Notes under the pieces: model-generated
What the model saw: the letters and a program-made list of their open reading frames with translations, nothing else
The model's database searches: none
What the model was told of the DNA's origin: nothing
Source of the DNA: CAVPTL01 sp963794415
GTDB lineage: Bacteria; Actinomycetota; Thermoleophilia; Gaiellales; JAICJC01
Reading direction: 5' to 3'
Assembly (NCBI GenBank): GCA_963794415.1
Contig: CAWCDI010000002.1
Span: 434,001 to 498,000, forward strand
DNA length: 64,000 bases
Part shown: positions 50,818 to 59,691 of the stretch, one piece after another
How the letters are laid out: each line of letters starts with the position of its first letter
Position numbering within the stretch: position 1 is the first letter of the stretch
Position numbers and translations under genes: made by a program

Positions 50818-52164
50818 ATGTCAACTGCCCGCCGAACGGCGCTGGTCTCGCTGCTCCTCGCGCTGGCTCTGGCTCTCGCAAAGCTCCTTGTCGGCTTGCT
50901 GACAGGGAGCCTCGGCATCCTGGCCGAGGCGGCGCACTCCGGCATGGACGCGGTGGCCGCGGTGTTGACCGTCTATGCCGTGGGCGTGTCCGAGCGGCCG
51001 GCCGACTCGGAGCATCCGTACGGCCACGGCAAGGCCCAGCACCTCTCCGCGCTCGCCGAGGCCGTGATCCTGGCCGGGGTTGCGGTCTGGATCGGGTTCG
51101 AGGCCCTGTCGCGGCTGATCCACGGCTCCGACAAGGTGGATGCGACGTGGTATGCGTTCGTGCTGATGGGGGTCGTGCTGCTCGTGGACGCAGGGCGGGC
51201 GACGGCGTCGCTTCGCGTCGGGCGCTCGCAGCACAGCGCCGCCCTCCTGGCCAACGCCTGGCACTTCGCGTCGGACTTCATCGGCAGCCTCGCGGTGCTC
51301 GTTGGCCTCATCCTGGTGGCCTTCGGGGTGCAGGGCGGCGACTCCGTGGCCGCCGTCATCGTCTCGGTGATCGTCCTTGCGGGAGCTGCGCGGCTGGCGT
51401 GGATCAACGTGGACGTGCTGATGGATCGCGCGCCGGCCGGCACGGCCGGGCGCATCGAGTATGCGGCCCTCTCGGTGCCGGGGGTGACCGGGGTGCGGTC
51501 GGTGCGGGTGCGCGAGGCCGGCGGGGAGAGCTTTGCCGAGGTGGTGATCGGCGTCTCGCGGCTCGAGGGCATCGAGCGGTCGCACCAGACCCAGGATCTG
51601 GTGGAGCAGGCGGTGAAGGACGAGCTGGGCCGCGCCCAGGTGGTGGTGCATGCCGAGCCCGACGCCGTGGGCGAGCGCGCCAACGACCGCATCGCCGCCG
51701 CGGCGCTCCGCGTTCCCGGGGTGATCGAGACGCACAACATCACGGTGCTCGAGCAGCGCGACGGCCTTGCGGTGACGCTTCACGTGCGGCTGGCCGAGGA
51801 CATGGATCTGGCGGAGGCGGGCGAGGTGGTGGCGCGGCTCAAGCAGGAGATCCGCAGCGAGATCGGCGTTGCGCGGGTGTTCGCCCACGTGGAGCCGTCC
51901 CTGCCCGACGCCCAGCCGGCAACCGAGGTGACCGACGTCGAGCCCGAGGTGCTGGAGGCGGCGGCCCAGGCGGTGCGATCGGTGGCGGGCGAGGGGGCGG
52001 AGGTGCACGTCTACCGCCAGGCCGAGCGGCTGCTGGTGGTGACCTCGGTGCCCGGCAACCCCGATACCACCGTGCGCGAGTCGCACATCCTGGCGAGCCG
52101 CATCGAGGACGCGGTGCGCGACCGGCTCGACCACGTGGACGACGTCATCGTCGAGGTCATCTAG
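50818..52164 (+). CDS. Cation diffusion facilitator with extended triple C-terminal domain
   Basis: 448 aa. Six helices with the CDF metal sites AEAAHSGMDAVAA and ANAWHFASDFIGS (HxxxD each) and HPYGHGKAQHLSA. A normal CDF is about 300 aa; here the cytosolic part contains three ZT-dimer-like units starting at about residues 215 (LSVPGVTGVRSVRVREAG), 300 (LRVPGVIETHNITVLEQ) and 380 (EVLEAAAQAVRSVAGEG). It exports divalent metals such as zinc, iron or manganese. Confidence 0.92.
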   Translation: MSTARRTALVSLLLALALALAKLLVGLLTGSLGILAEAAHSGMDAVAAVLTVYAVGVSERPADSEHPYGHGKAQHLSALAEAVILAGVAVWIGFEALSRLIHGSDKVDATWYAFVLMGVVLLVDAGRATASLRVGRSQHSAALLANAWHFASDFIGSLAVLVGLILVAFGVQGGDSVAAVIVSVIVLAGAARLAWINVDVLMDRAPAGTAGRIEYAALSVPGVTGVRSVRVREAGGESFAEVVIGVSRLEGIERSHQTQDLVEQAVKDELGRAQVVVHAEPDAVGERANDRIAAAALRVPGVIETHNITVLEQRDGLAVTLHVRLAEDMDLAEAGEVVARLKQEIRSEIGVARVFAHVEPSLPDAQPATEVTDVEPEVLEAAAQAVRSVAGEGAEVHVYRQAERLLVVTSVPGNPDTTVRESHILASRIEDAVRDRLDHVDDVIVEVI

Positions 52165-52217
52165 CACCTGCTCGGCCCGGCGGTGACGAGCTGCGCCTGC
52201 CGGGGAAAGAAAGAGAT

Positions 52218-52330
52218 GCCGGGGCCCCATTGGCAGGTGGGGTGGGGCCCCGGCTGGCGCGCCCCGAAGGGCGCGCGTTCTCGGACCGTCCAGACTTCCG
52301 CCGGCCCCAATCGGGGGAAAGGGCCGGCGG
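52218..52330. repeat. Three consecutive strong stem-loops
   Basis: Stem 1: GCCGGGGCCCC (52218-52228) with GGGGCCCCGGC (52244-52254), 11 bp. Stem 2: GCGCGCCC (52257-52264) with GGGCGCGC (52269-52276), CGAA tetraloop. Stem 3: CCGCCGGCCC (52298-52307) with GGGCCGGCGG (52321-52330), with a nested CCCC/GGGG. They lie between convergent genes. No T-run follows. Confidence 0.75.
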
Positions 52331-52361
52331 TGTCCGGTCGGTCGTCTTTCGAAAGGTGGAG

Positions 52362-53561
52362 CTAGTTGCTGCTTGCGGGCCGGTCGGCCAGCGTGACTGT
52401 CACGGTGCTGGTCTGACCGTCGCGCATGATGGTCAGCTGCAGCTGGTCGCCGGCCTTGTGGGCGGCGATCGCGTTGTAGAGGTCGGTGAACTGGGTGATC
52501 TGCTTGCCGTCCACCTCGGTGATCACGTCGCCGCCGAGCTTGAACTCGGTGCCGCTGATCGTGGCGGTCGAGGTGCCGCCCTTCAGCCCTGCCTGAGCGG
52601 CGGGCGAGCCGGGCGTGACCGCCTCGACGAGGAAGCCGTGCTGGCTCGAGACGTGGAGCGCCGATGCGAGCTGCGGGGTGAGCGCGACGCCGTTCACGCC
52701 GATGTACGGGTGCGAGGCGTGGCCCGACGAGATGATCTGCTGGGCGACCGTCTCGGCCGTGTCGATCGGGATGGCGAAGCCGATGCCGATGGAGCCGGCG
52801 GTCTCGCTGTCCTGGCCCGTGAGGATCTGGCTGGTGATGCCGATGACCTTGCCGTCGGCGTCGATCAGCGGGCCGCCCGAGTTGCCGTGGTTGATGGCGG
52901 CGTCGGTCTGGATCGCGTTCTCGATGGGATCGTTCGCGGGCGAGTCGATCGACCGGTTGATGGCCGACACGATGCCCGAGGTGATCGTGCGCTCCTCGCC
53001 GAGCGGGTTGCCGATGGCGACCACCGGGTCACCCACGTGCACGCTGTTGAGCGAGCCGAGGGGCAGCGGGTCGAGCGACGCGGCCGGCGGGATCTGCTCG
53101 GGCTGCAGCACGGCGACGTCGGTCGCGGTGTCGATGCCGAGGATCTTGGCGTTGTAGGTGACGTCCTGGCCCTGCGCGTTGGCAAACCCGACGGTGATCT
53201 TCGGGTTCGAGCCCGCGACCACGTGGCCGTTGGTGAGGATGTGGCCCTGGCGGTCGATCAGGAAGCCGGTACCGAGCGCCTCCTGCGTGCCCGACTGGGG
53301 CTGGCCGAACTGGTTGTCGCCGGTGGCGGTGGTGGTCGCCTTCACGACGACGACGCCCGGGGCGTCCTTCTGATAAATCTGGCTGGGGCTGAGCCCGGTC
53401 GTGTTGAACACGGCCGCGGGGGTCGCGGGCGTATCGGACGACCTGGTCACGGCGATGACGTTCTTGGTGCCCGAGTCGTGGTCGGCCGCGACGGCGACGA
53501 CTCCGCCGCCGATGACGGCGGCCGAGAGCACAATGGCTGATTGCTTGAGCAGTGGGTTCAT
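52362..53561 (-). CDS. htrA: HtrA/DegP-like serine protease with PDZ domain
   Basis: 399 aa. An N-terminal membrane anchor (AIVLSAAVIGGGVVAVAAD) is followed by a trypsin-like domain with His in LTNGHVVAGS, Asp in TATDVAVLQ and Ser in NHGNSGGPLID. A C-terminal PDZ domain (YIGVNGVALTPQLASALHV, GSPAAQAGLKGG) completes it. It degrades or refolds damaged envelope proteins. A TACAAC box 7 bp before the ATG may start a leaderless mRNA. It diverges from the lipid kinase gene. Confidence 0.95.
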   Translation of the reverse strand: MNPLLKQSAIVLSAAVIGGGVVAVAADHDSGTKNVIAVTRSSDTPATPAAVFNTTGLSPSQIYQKDAPGVVVVKATTTATGDNQFGQPQSGTQEALGTGFLIDRQGHILTNGHVVAGSNPKITVGFANAQGQDVTYNAKILGIDTATDVAVLQPEQIPPAASLDPLPLGSLNSVHVGDPVVAIGNPLGEERTITSGIVSAINRSIDSPANDPIENAIQTDAAINHGNSGGPLIDADGKVIGITSQILTGQDSETAGSIGIGFAIPIDTAETVAQQIISSGHASHPYIGVNGVALTPQLASALHVSSQHGFLVEAVTPGSPAAQAGLKGGTSTATISGTEFKLGGDVITEVDGKQITQFTDLYNAIAAHKAGDQLQLTIMRDGQTSTVTVTLADRPASSN

Positions 53562-53616
53562 GGGATGTGTTGTACGCCGGGCAGATTGATATGGGCTTTA
53601 GAGGTTAAAGACCCAT

Positions 53617-53622
53617 TAAGAT
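53617..53622 (+). promoter_or_regulatory. Candidate -10 box TAAGAT
   Basis: TAAGAT ends 7 bp before ATG 53630. Confidence 0.5.
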
Positions 53623-53629
53623 CCTCAGA

Positions 53630-54547
53630 ATGCGCGTTCGCCTGATCACCAACCCGAACGCTTCCGGGGTGACCGAGCGAATCGTATCCACGGTGGCCAC
53701 GCGCCTCACCGCGGTGTGCGATCTGGAGATCGCCTACACCGACCGCCAGGGCCACGCGACCGATCTCGCGGCCGAGGTCGCGGAGGGGGCCGTGGTCTCG
53801 CTCGGCGGCGACGGCACCGTGAACGAGGTGGTGAACGGCCTGCGGCCGGGGGTCGCCCTCGGCGTGCTCCCCGGCGGCGCCTCGTCGATCTACGCGCGCC
53901 AGCTCGGGTTCCCCGACGACCCCGCCAGGGCGGCCGGGCTGCTGGCGGCCGCCATCCGTGCCGGCAGCAAGCGCACGGTGGGCCTCGGCGTGGCCGACGG
54001 GCGCCGGTTCACCTTCGCCGCGAGCGTCGGGTTCGACGCCGACGCAACCCGGGTGGTCGACGAGGCGCGCCGCAACCGCCCCGGCGGCGTTCGCCCCAAC
54101 GACATCCAGGTGCTGATGGCTGCGCTTCGCGTGCTGGGCAAGCAGCGGTTTCGGCTGGACGAGCAGATGACCGTCACGGCCGACGGCTCGGAGCCCATCC
54201 GGGCCTCCTACATCGCGATCGCAAACCAGCACCCCTACACCTACTTCGGCAAGATCAAGGTGCAGGCCACGCCGCGCGCGAGCTTCGACTCGGCCCTCGA
54301 CGCCGTGGTGCTGGGCAACCTCTCGCGGCGCGGGCTCCCGCGCCTTGCGGTGTATGCGCTCATCCATCCGCTGCACGCGCGCAGGGACACGCCGGGCATC
54401 ACCTACCTCCACGATCAGCCCTCGTTCGTGATCGAGTGCGACCACCCGGTGGCGGTGCAGATCGACGGTGAGTACGTGGGCGATCACGCCCGCGTGACGA
54501 TCGGCTACGAGCCGGCCGCGATCGACGTGTACGTGCCCGCCGGGTGA
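53630..54547 (+). CDS. Diacylglycerol/sphingosine kinase family lipid kinase (DgkB/YegS-like)
   Basis: 305 aa: VRLITNPNASGVTERIV, the nucleotide motif VVSLGGDGTVNEVVNGL, GVLPGGASSIYARQLG, and the beta-rich C-terminal domain FAASVGFDADATR with VAVQIDGEYVGDHA. The usual GGTAND-like loop is GGASSI here. It phosphorylates a lipid head group, probably in phospholipid or glycolipid metabolism. Confidence 0.92.
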   Translation: MRVRLITNPNASGVTERIVSTVATRLTAVCDLEIAYTDRQGHATDLAAEVAEGAVVSLGGDGTVNEVVNGLRPGVALGVLPGGASSIYARQLGFPDDPARAAGLLAAAIRAGSKRTVGLGVADGRRFTFAASVGFDADATRVVDEARRNRPGGVRPNDIQVLMAALRVLGKQRFRLDEQMTVTADGSEPIRASYIAIANQHPYTYFGKIKVQATPRASFDSALDAVVLGNLSRRGLPRLAVYALIHPLHARRDTPGITYLHDQPSFVIECDHPVAVQIDGEYVGDHARVTIGYEPAAIDVYVPAG

Positions 54548-54554
54548 CGGCAAG

Positions 54555-54560
54555 TATCAT
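54555..54560 (+). promoter_or_regulatory. Candidate -10 box TATCAT
   Basis: TATCAT ends 9 bp before the GTG at 54570. Confidence 0.45.
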
Positions 54561-54569
54561 GCGGCCGTT

Positions 54570-55116
54570 GTGGACACTGTTATCGCCGTCGGTCAGGGCC
54601 TTGGCCTCGCAGCGGCCGCCGGACTGATCTCGGCGGCGCCGGTTGCCATCGCCGCGACCGCCGCAACCGAGGATCTGCTCGAAGACCCCGCCTCGTGGGC
54701 CTCCAAGGCCTGGCTGGTGGCCATCGCGTGGATCGCGGTGGTCATCGAGCTCGTGGCCGATTTCGTCTGGCCGGGCGCCGGTGCGGGCGGCCGACTCATC
54801 CGCCGGGTGATCGCGGGCGGCATCGCCTTCCAGGTCGCCGCAGGCGGCGCGGTGCCCTACGCGGGCCTTGCGATCGGCGCAGTCGTGGCCGCGGGCGTGG
54901 GCTTTGCCATGCGCAGGGTGCGCTCGGGCGCGGTGAAGGCCGGCGGCGACGTGCGCGGCACGGCGCTGATCGAGGACGGCGCCGGCATCGGCTTCTCGGC
55001 CGTCGCCCTGATTCCGATCGTCGGGGTACCTGATGGCGGTTGCGGGCGGGTTTCTGCTTCTGCGGGTGCGGCGGCGCGAGGGCCAGAAGTACGAGGGCCT
55101 TCGCGTGCTTCGCTGA
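54570..55116 (+). CDS. DUF4126-like integral membrane protein, apparent +1 frameshift
   Basis: From GTG 54570: VIAVGQGLGLAAAAGLISAA, a linker, then WLVAIAWIAVVIELVADFVW, VIAGGIAFQVAAGGAVPYAG and FSAVALIPIVG. At the GGGG run 55023-55026 one extra G breaks the frame. In the next frame the protein continues as YLMAVAGGFLLLRVRRREGQ and stops at 55116, just before the following gene. Without the extra base it is about 181 aa with four or five helices. No function is known. Probably a homopolymer error, but a real mutation is possible. Confidence 0.75.
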
Positions 55117-55119
55117 GCC

Positions 55120-56541
55120 GTGGCTGCCGCTGTCCCCAAGAAGCTGATCCTGGCGGTGGTGGACGGTCTCGGTCCCGAGCTGCTCGACCAGGCGATCGCC
55201 GAGGGCGTGGCGCCCACCATCGACTGGCTCGCCGGCGAGGGCCGCCGCACCAACAGCTGCGTCTCGACCTTCCCGTCGCTCACCCCCGTCTGCCTCTCGG
55301 CGCTCGTCACCGGCCGCCACCCCGCCGGCTCGGGCATCCCCAGCATGAGCTGGTACCACCGCGGCGAGCAGCGCATGGTGGAGTACGGATCGTCCCTGAA
55401 CGCCATGCTCGCGACCGGCACCCGGCAGATGCTGGACGACGTGCTCGTGAACCTCAATATGCTGCACCTCTCGCCGCGCGTGAAGACGGTGTTCGAGGAG
55501 CTGGACGACGCCGGCTGGGAGACCGCGGCGGTGAACACCTACGTCATCCGCGGCCGCACCCGTCACTCCATCACGCGGCCCACCGCGCGCCGGCTCGCCC
55601 GCCGGGTGGGGGTTGCCGATGCCGTCTACGGCCCGAAGCGCTACTTCCTGGGCGACCTCTTCTTCTCCGACGACACCGGCGCACCGCTCAACCTGGGCTC
55701 CGGCGTGGATCGCCACAGCGGCCACGTCGGCCGCTGGCTGGTCACCCGCGACGGGTTCGACTTCCTCTTCTTCTACCTCTACGAGACCGACGCGGCCCAG
55801 CACCGCGGCGGTGACGTGATCGGCGCGGTCGCGGGGGCCGATCGCGGGCTCGAGATGCTGGTCGAGGCCGCCGGCGGGCGCGAGCGGTTCCTCAGCCGCT
55901 ACGCGATCATGATCGTGGCCGACCACTCCCAGAGCGCGGTCACCAGCATCTCGGACGCAGCCGACGCCCTCGACGGCCTGCGCGTCTACCGCGGCGGCCG
56001 GGGCAAGCGGCCCGCCGAGTGCGACGTCGCGCTCGCCTCGTCCAACCGGGTCTCGATGACCTACCTGCTGGAGAGCTCTGCGATCACCGTCTCGGAGATC
56101 GCCCGGCGCGCGCTGCAGGATCCGGCGGCCGACGTGGTGCTCCACCGCCGCGACGGCTGGTTCGTGGCCCAGCGCGGCGCGGGCGAGCTGCGATTCAGGC
56201 GCGGCGGGGGGCACACCGACGCGCGCGGCAACAGCTTCACGCTCGAGGGCGATGCCGATCTCTTGCCCGAGGGCGAGTACCCCAACGCGCTGGAGCGCAT
56301 CGAGGGCGTGCTGGACTGCGCGAACGCCGGCGACGTGGTGGTTTCGGCGGCGGCGGGGTATGAGTTCTCCGACGCGGGCGGCGGCCAGCACCTCGGTGGC
56401 GGCAGCCATGGCTCACTCAACGCCGCCGACTCGCTGGTGCCGCTGATCACCGCGGGGTTCGACGTGCGAATGCAGCTTCCGGTCAGTCCATCCATCACAG
56501 ACCTGACGCCCCTCACGGTTCGTCACTTCGGTGTGAGATAG
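55120..56541 (+). CDS. Alkaline phosphatase superfamily nucleotide pyrophosphatase/phosphodiesterase
   Basis: 473 aa from GTG 55120. ILAVVDGLGPELLDQAI (metal Asp), STFPSLTPVCLSALVTGRHP (Thr nucleophile), YLYETDAAQHRGG, IVADHSQSAV and GGGSHGSLNAADS (metal His/Asp) follow the NPP family pattern. The N-terminus lacks a clear signal peptide. It probably cleaves a phosphodiester such as a nucleotide-sugar or GPI-like bond; the substrate is unknown. Confidence 0.9.
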   Translation: MAAAVPKKLILAVVDGLGPELLDQAIAEGVAPTIDWLAGEGRRTNSCVSTFPSLTPVCLSALVTGRHPAGSGIPSMSWYHRGEQRMVEYGSSLNAMLATGTRQMLDDVLVNLNMLHLSPRVKTVFEELDDAGWETAAVNTYVIRGRTRHSITRPTARRLARRVGVADAVYGPKRYFLGDLFFSDDTGAPLNLGSGVDRHSGHVGRWLVTRDGFDFLFFYLYETDAAQHRGGDVIGAVAGADRGLEMLVEAAGGRERFLSRYAIMIVADHSQSAVTSISDAADALDGLRVYRGGRGKRPAECDVALASSNRVSMTYLLESSAITVSEIARRALQDPAADVVLHRRDGWFVAQRGAGELRFRRGGGHTDARGNSFTLEGDADLLPEGEYPNALERIEGVLDCANAGDVVVSAAAGYEFSDAGGGQHLGGGSHGSLNAADSLVPLITAGFDVRMQLPVSPSITDLTPLTVRHFGVR

Positions 56542-56544
56542 CAT
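56539..56544 (+). promoter_or_regulatory. Candidate -10 box TAGCAT for the gtrA-like gene
   Basis: TAGCAT overlaps the TAG stop of the upstream gene and ends 7 bp before ATG 56552, which I use as the start instead of ATG 56543. Confidence 0.5.
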
Positions 56545-56551
56545 GGCTGAC

Positions 56552-57001
56552 ATGGACGACGCCCGCGCCGAGGCAACGCCTATCGGCGTGAAAGGTCACT
56601 ACCGTCGTCTGCATCTCGCAGTCCGGCGGCCCGACAACTGGTTCGAGCTGATCCGCTTCTGCGTGGTCGGTGCCACCGGCTACGTCGTGAACCTGGCGGC
56701 ATTTGCAGTCGCCGACAGGTGGTTTCGCTATCAGGTCGCATTCGCCCTGGCCTTCGCGGTTGCCGCCTCCAGCAACTTCGTCTGGAACCGGCTCTGGACA
56801 TTTCGCGTCACACACGGCGTGCCCCATCACCAGTATGCGCGCTTCCTCACCGTGTCGGCCGTCGCGCTCGTGGTCGACCTCGTGGTGCTGACGGTGCTGG
56901 TGGAGGCCGCGGGCATGAGCCGGCTGGCCGCCGCCGCGATCGCGATCCTGATAGCAACTCCCATCAGCTTTCTTGGCAACAAGGTCTGGTCGTTCAGGTA
57001 G
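56552..57001 (+). CDS. GtrA family membrane protein
   Basis: 149 aa with four helices. ELIRFCVVGATGYVVNLAAF, SNFVWNRLWTFRV and ISFLGNKVWSFR are the GtrA hallmarks. GtrA-like proteins flip or organise polyprenyl-linked sugars for envelope glycans. The next gene encodes a polytopic glycosyltransferase-like protein and overlaps it by 29 bp, a consistent pairing. Confidence 0.92.
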   Translation: MDDARAEATPIGVKGHYRRLHLAVRRPDNWFELIRFCVVGATGYVVNLAAFAVADRWFRYQVAFALAFAVAASSNFVWNRLWTFRVTHGVPHHQYARFLTVSAVALVVDLVVLTVLVEAAGMSRLAAAAIAILIATPISFLGNKVWSFR

Positions 57002-58931
57002 CGGGCGGGCGCTGCGCCGCCTGCTCACGGTGGCGCTGGTGCTCGTCGCGCTCGTCCCGGCAGGCCAGGCGCTGGGCGCCTCGGCCCAGCCGCGCTTCAG
57101 CCAGACCCAGGTGATCCAGCTGGTCGCGTCCGATCCGTCGATCGCCGGCCTCACCCAGACCTACAAGGGCTCGTACTGGACGGCGGTCTACCAGCCGAAG
57201 ACCGGCGACTGGAAGGCGACGCTCCTCACCAGGAACGGCAAGCGCGAGCTCGCCCAGTTCACCGTGGCAGACGGCCTCGGGACGGTGCTCTCGCGCTCGA
57301 TCGACGCAAAGCCCGGGCCGCCGAAGCTCAGCAAGGCGAAGGTCGCGGCCATCGCGGGCGGCCTGCAGAAGATCAGGAGCTGGCGCGACCTCTACAAGAA
57401 GACCACCGCCTCCACGCCCGACCTGGGTGACGACCGCGTGTGGACCGTCACCTACAGCGACGACAGCGGAAACCAGGTGGCCGAGGTGCACGTCCCCGAC
57501 AGCACCGGGGTGCCGAGCGCCGTCTGGACGGGGCCCCAGGTGAGCTGGATGATGACCCGCGGCCTGAAGGACTCCTACGGCCGCAAGGTGGCGAGCCTCT
57601 GGGTGCTGGTGCCGATGTGCCTGCTCTTCGTGGGAGGGCTCCTGGAGTGGCGGCGGCTGCGGTCGCTCCGCACGCTCGACGTGCTCATGATGATCTCGTT
57701 CGTGGTGTCGCTCGTGCTCTTCAACAAGGGCGACATCTTCTGGTCGACGCCGCTCTTCTACCCGCCGATGATCTACCTCGCGGCCCGGCTGATCGCGATC
57801 GGCTTCGGCCACCGTCCGCGCACGTTCGAGATCGGCGAGAAGCACATGCTGGTGCTGATCGGCCTCATCTTCGCCCTGATGGGATTTCGCCTCGGCCTCA
57901 ACAACACCGACTCGAACGTGATCGACGTGGGCTATGCGAGCGTCGCGGGCGCCTCGCGGCTGGAGAACGGGATCCTGCCCTACGGGCACATGCCCAACTC
58001 CGACGGCACGCCCTGCGGCGGGCACTACTCCAACGGCGACCCCATCGGGTACATCCAGAAGATCGACGGCCGCTGCGAGTCGCCGGTCGAGAACGGCGAC
58101 ACCTACGGGCCGGTGGTCTACCTCGCCTACGCGCCGGCAGTCGCGATCTGGGACTGGCACGGCCGCTGGGACTCGCTGCCGGCGGCGCACGTGTCGTCAT
58201 CGGCGTTCGACGTGCTGGCGGTTCTCGGCCTGTTCGTGGCCGGCTGGCGGCTCTGGTCGCCGCGCACCGGGGTGCTGCTCGCGTTCGGCTGGGCGGCCAA
58301 CCCGTTCACGGCCTACTCGCTCAACATGAACTCCAACGACGCCCTGGTGGGCGCCTCCGTCGCGTGGCTCCTGGCGGTGCTCTCCATCCCGTGGCTGCGC
58401 GGCGTGCTGCTCTCGATCGCGGGCTTCACCAAGCTGGCGCCGCTCGTGCTGGTGCCCCTCTTCTTCTCGCTGCGCGGCCGCCTCGCCACCATCCTGGGGT
58501 TCGCGGTGACCACGCTTCTGCTGCTCTCGATGCTCCTGCTGGATAGCCACGGGCTGCGGCTGATCTGGGATCGCACCATCGCCTACCAGTCCGACCGCAT
58601 CACGCCCATGTCGATCTGGACGATCGGCACGTTCCACCCCGGCTGGCCCGACCTGCAGTGGCTGCAGAAGGGCGCCCAGGTGGCGGTGGGGATCGCCGCG
58701 TGCCTGCTCTTCCTCTTCCCGCGCGGCCGCAAGGATGCAGTCGCCGTGGCGGCGCTCGGCGGCGCGGCGCTCATCGGCGCGCAGATGGTCGCCAACTACT
58801 GGTTCTACCCCTACATCTGCTGGTGGCTACCGCTCGCGCTGGTCGGGTTCCTGCTGCCGCGCGAGGGCCGGCCGGAGCCGGCGCCCCAGCTCGAGCCGCT
58901 GCCCGAGCTCGCGGTTACTCTGCCAGCCTGA
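56973..58931 (+). CDS. Polytopic membrane protein, glycosyltransferase-like (GT-C)
   Basis: 652 aa from TTG 56973. A cleavable-looking signal (RRLLTVALVLVALVPAGQAL) is followed by about 170 extracytoplasmic residues, then eleven or so helices. A loop region has SRLENGILPYGHMPNSDG and GDTYGPVVYLAYAP, resembling the sugar-acceptor loops of GT-C enzymes. A later FTKLAPLVLVPLFF helix is typical of GT87-type proteins. Predicted to transfer sugars from lipid carriers outside the membrane. The start codon is uncertain because of the overlap with the previous gene. Confidence 0.78.
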   Translation: MATRSGRSGSGRALRRLLTVALVLVALVPAGQALGASAQPRFSQTQVIQLVASDPSIAGLTQTYKGSYWTAVYQPKTGDWKATLLTRNGKRELAQFTVADGLGTVLSRSIDAKPGPPKLSKAKVAAIAGGLQKIRSWRDLYKKTTASTPDLGDDRVWTVTYSDDSGNQVAEVHVPDSTGVPSAVWTGPQVSWMMTRGLKDSYGRKVASLWVLVPMCLLFVGGLLEWRRLRSLRTLDVLMMISFVVSLVLFNKGDIFWSTPLFYPPMIYLAARLIAIGFGHRPRTFEIGEKHMLVLIGLIFALMGFRLGLNNTDSNVIDVGYASVAGASRLENGILPYGHMPNSDGTPCGGHYSNGDPIGYIQKIDGRCESPVENGDTYGPVVYLAYAPAVAIWDWHGRWDSLPAAHVSSSAFDVLAVLGLFVAGWRLWSPRTGVLLAFGWAANPFTAYSLNMNSNDALVGASVAWLLAVLSIPWLRGVLLSIAGFTKLAPLVLVPLFFSLRGRLATILGFAVTTLLLLSMLLLDSHGLRLIWDRTIAYQSDRITPMSIWTIGTFHPGWPDLQWLQKGAQVAVGIAACLLFLFPRGRKDAVAVAALGGAALIGAQMVANYWFYPYICWWLPLALVGFLLPREGRPEPAPQLEPLPELAVTLPA

Positions 58932-59691
58932 AGGAGCTGACTGCGGTCGCGCGGCCGTTGGGCTCGAACTCGACGAGGGCGCCCTCCAGGCGCACGTCGC
59001 CGTCGGCCGGCTCGAAGCGCACCGGCATGCCGGTGGTGAAGCGATGCAGGATCAGGTCGGCCCGAACGCCGATCACCGAGTCGTGCGGGCCGGTCATGCC
59101 GGCGTCGGTGATGTAGGCGGTGCCGCCGGTCAGCACCGTGGCATCGTTGGTCTGGACGTGCGTGTGGGTGCCCATCACCGCCGTCACCTTGCCCGCCAGG
59201 AGCCGGCCCATGGCGACCTTCTCGCTGGTCGCCTCGGCGTGGAAGTCCACCAGCACGGCGTCGCTCTCGGCAGCCACCCTGGCGATGAGCGGCTCGGCCA
59301 TCTCGAACGGGCTCTCGGCCGGATCCAGGAAGAGGCTCCCCATCAGCGCGACGACGCCCAGCCGGTAGCCGTCGGCGTTCTCACACACCACGTCGCCGTG
59401 GCCGGGAGATCTGGCCGAGAAGTTCGCAGGGCGCACGATGAGCGGCTCGGTGTTCAGGTAGGGGTAGACCTCGCGCTGGCGCAGCGCGTGGTTGCCCAGC
59501 GTGATGACATCGACGCCGCAGGCCAGCAGGCGCTTTGCCTGGCGGCTGGTGATGCCCGCGCCGTCGGCCAGGTTCTCGCCGTTTGCCACCACGAAGTCGA
59601 GGCCGAGCTCCTCGCGGAGCTGCGGCACCTTCGTCTCGATCATGCGCATGCCGGGCCGGGCGAACCCATCGCCGATGAAGAGCAGCTTCAA
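58915..59691 (-). CDS. ymdB: YmdB-type metallophosphoesterase (cyclic-nucleotide 2'-phosphodiesterase)
   Basis: 258 aa: LLFIGDGFARPGMRMIE, VVANGENLADGAGIT, VITLGNHALRQRE, VDFHAEATSEKVAMGR and VMGTHTHVQTND supply the dinuclear metal ligands of the TIGR00282/YmdB family. In Bacillus it affects RNA turnover and development. It overlaps the previous gene's end by 17 bp on the opposite strand. Confidence 0.93.
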   Translation of the reverse strand: MKLLFIGDGFARPGMRMIETKVPQLREELGLDFVVANGENLADGAGITSRQAKRLLACGVDVITLGNHALRQREVYPYLNTEPLIVRPANFSARSPGHGDVVCENADGYRLGVVALMGSLFLDPAESPFEMAEPLIARVAAESDAVLVDFHAEATSEKVAMGRLLAGKVTAVMGTHTHVQTNDATVLTGGTAYITDAGMTGPHDSVIGVRADLILHRFTTGMPVRFEPADGDVRLEGALVEFEPNGRATAVSSFRLAE

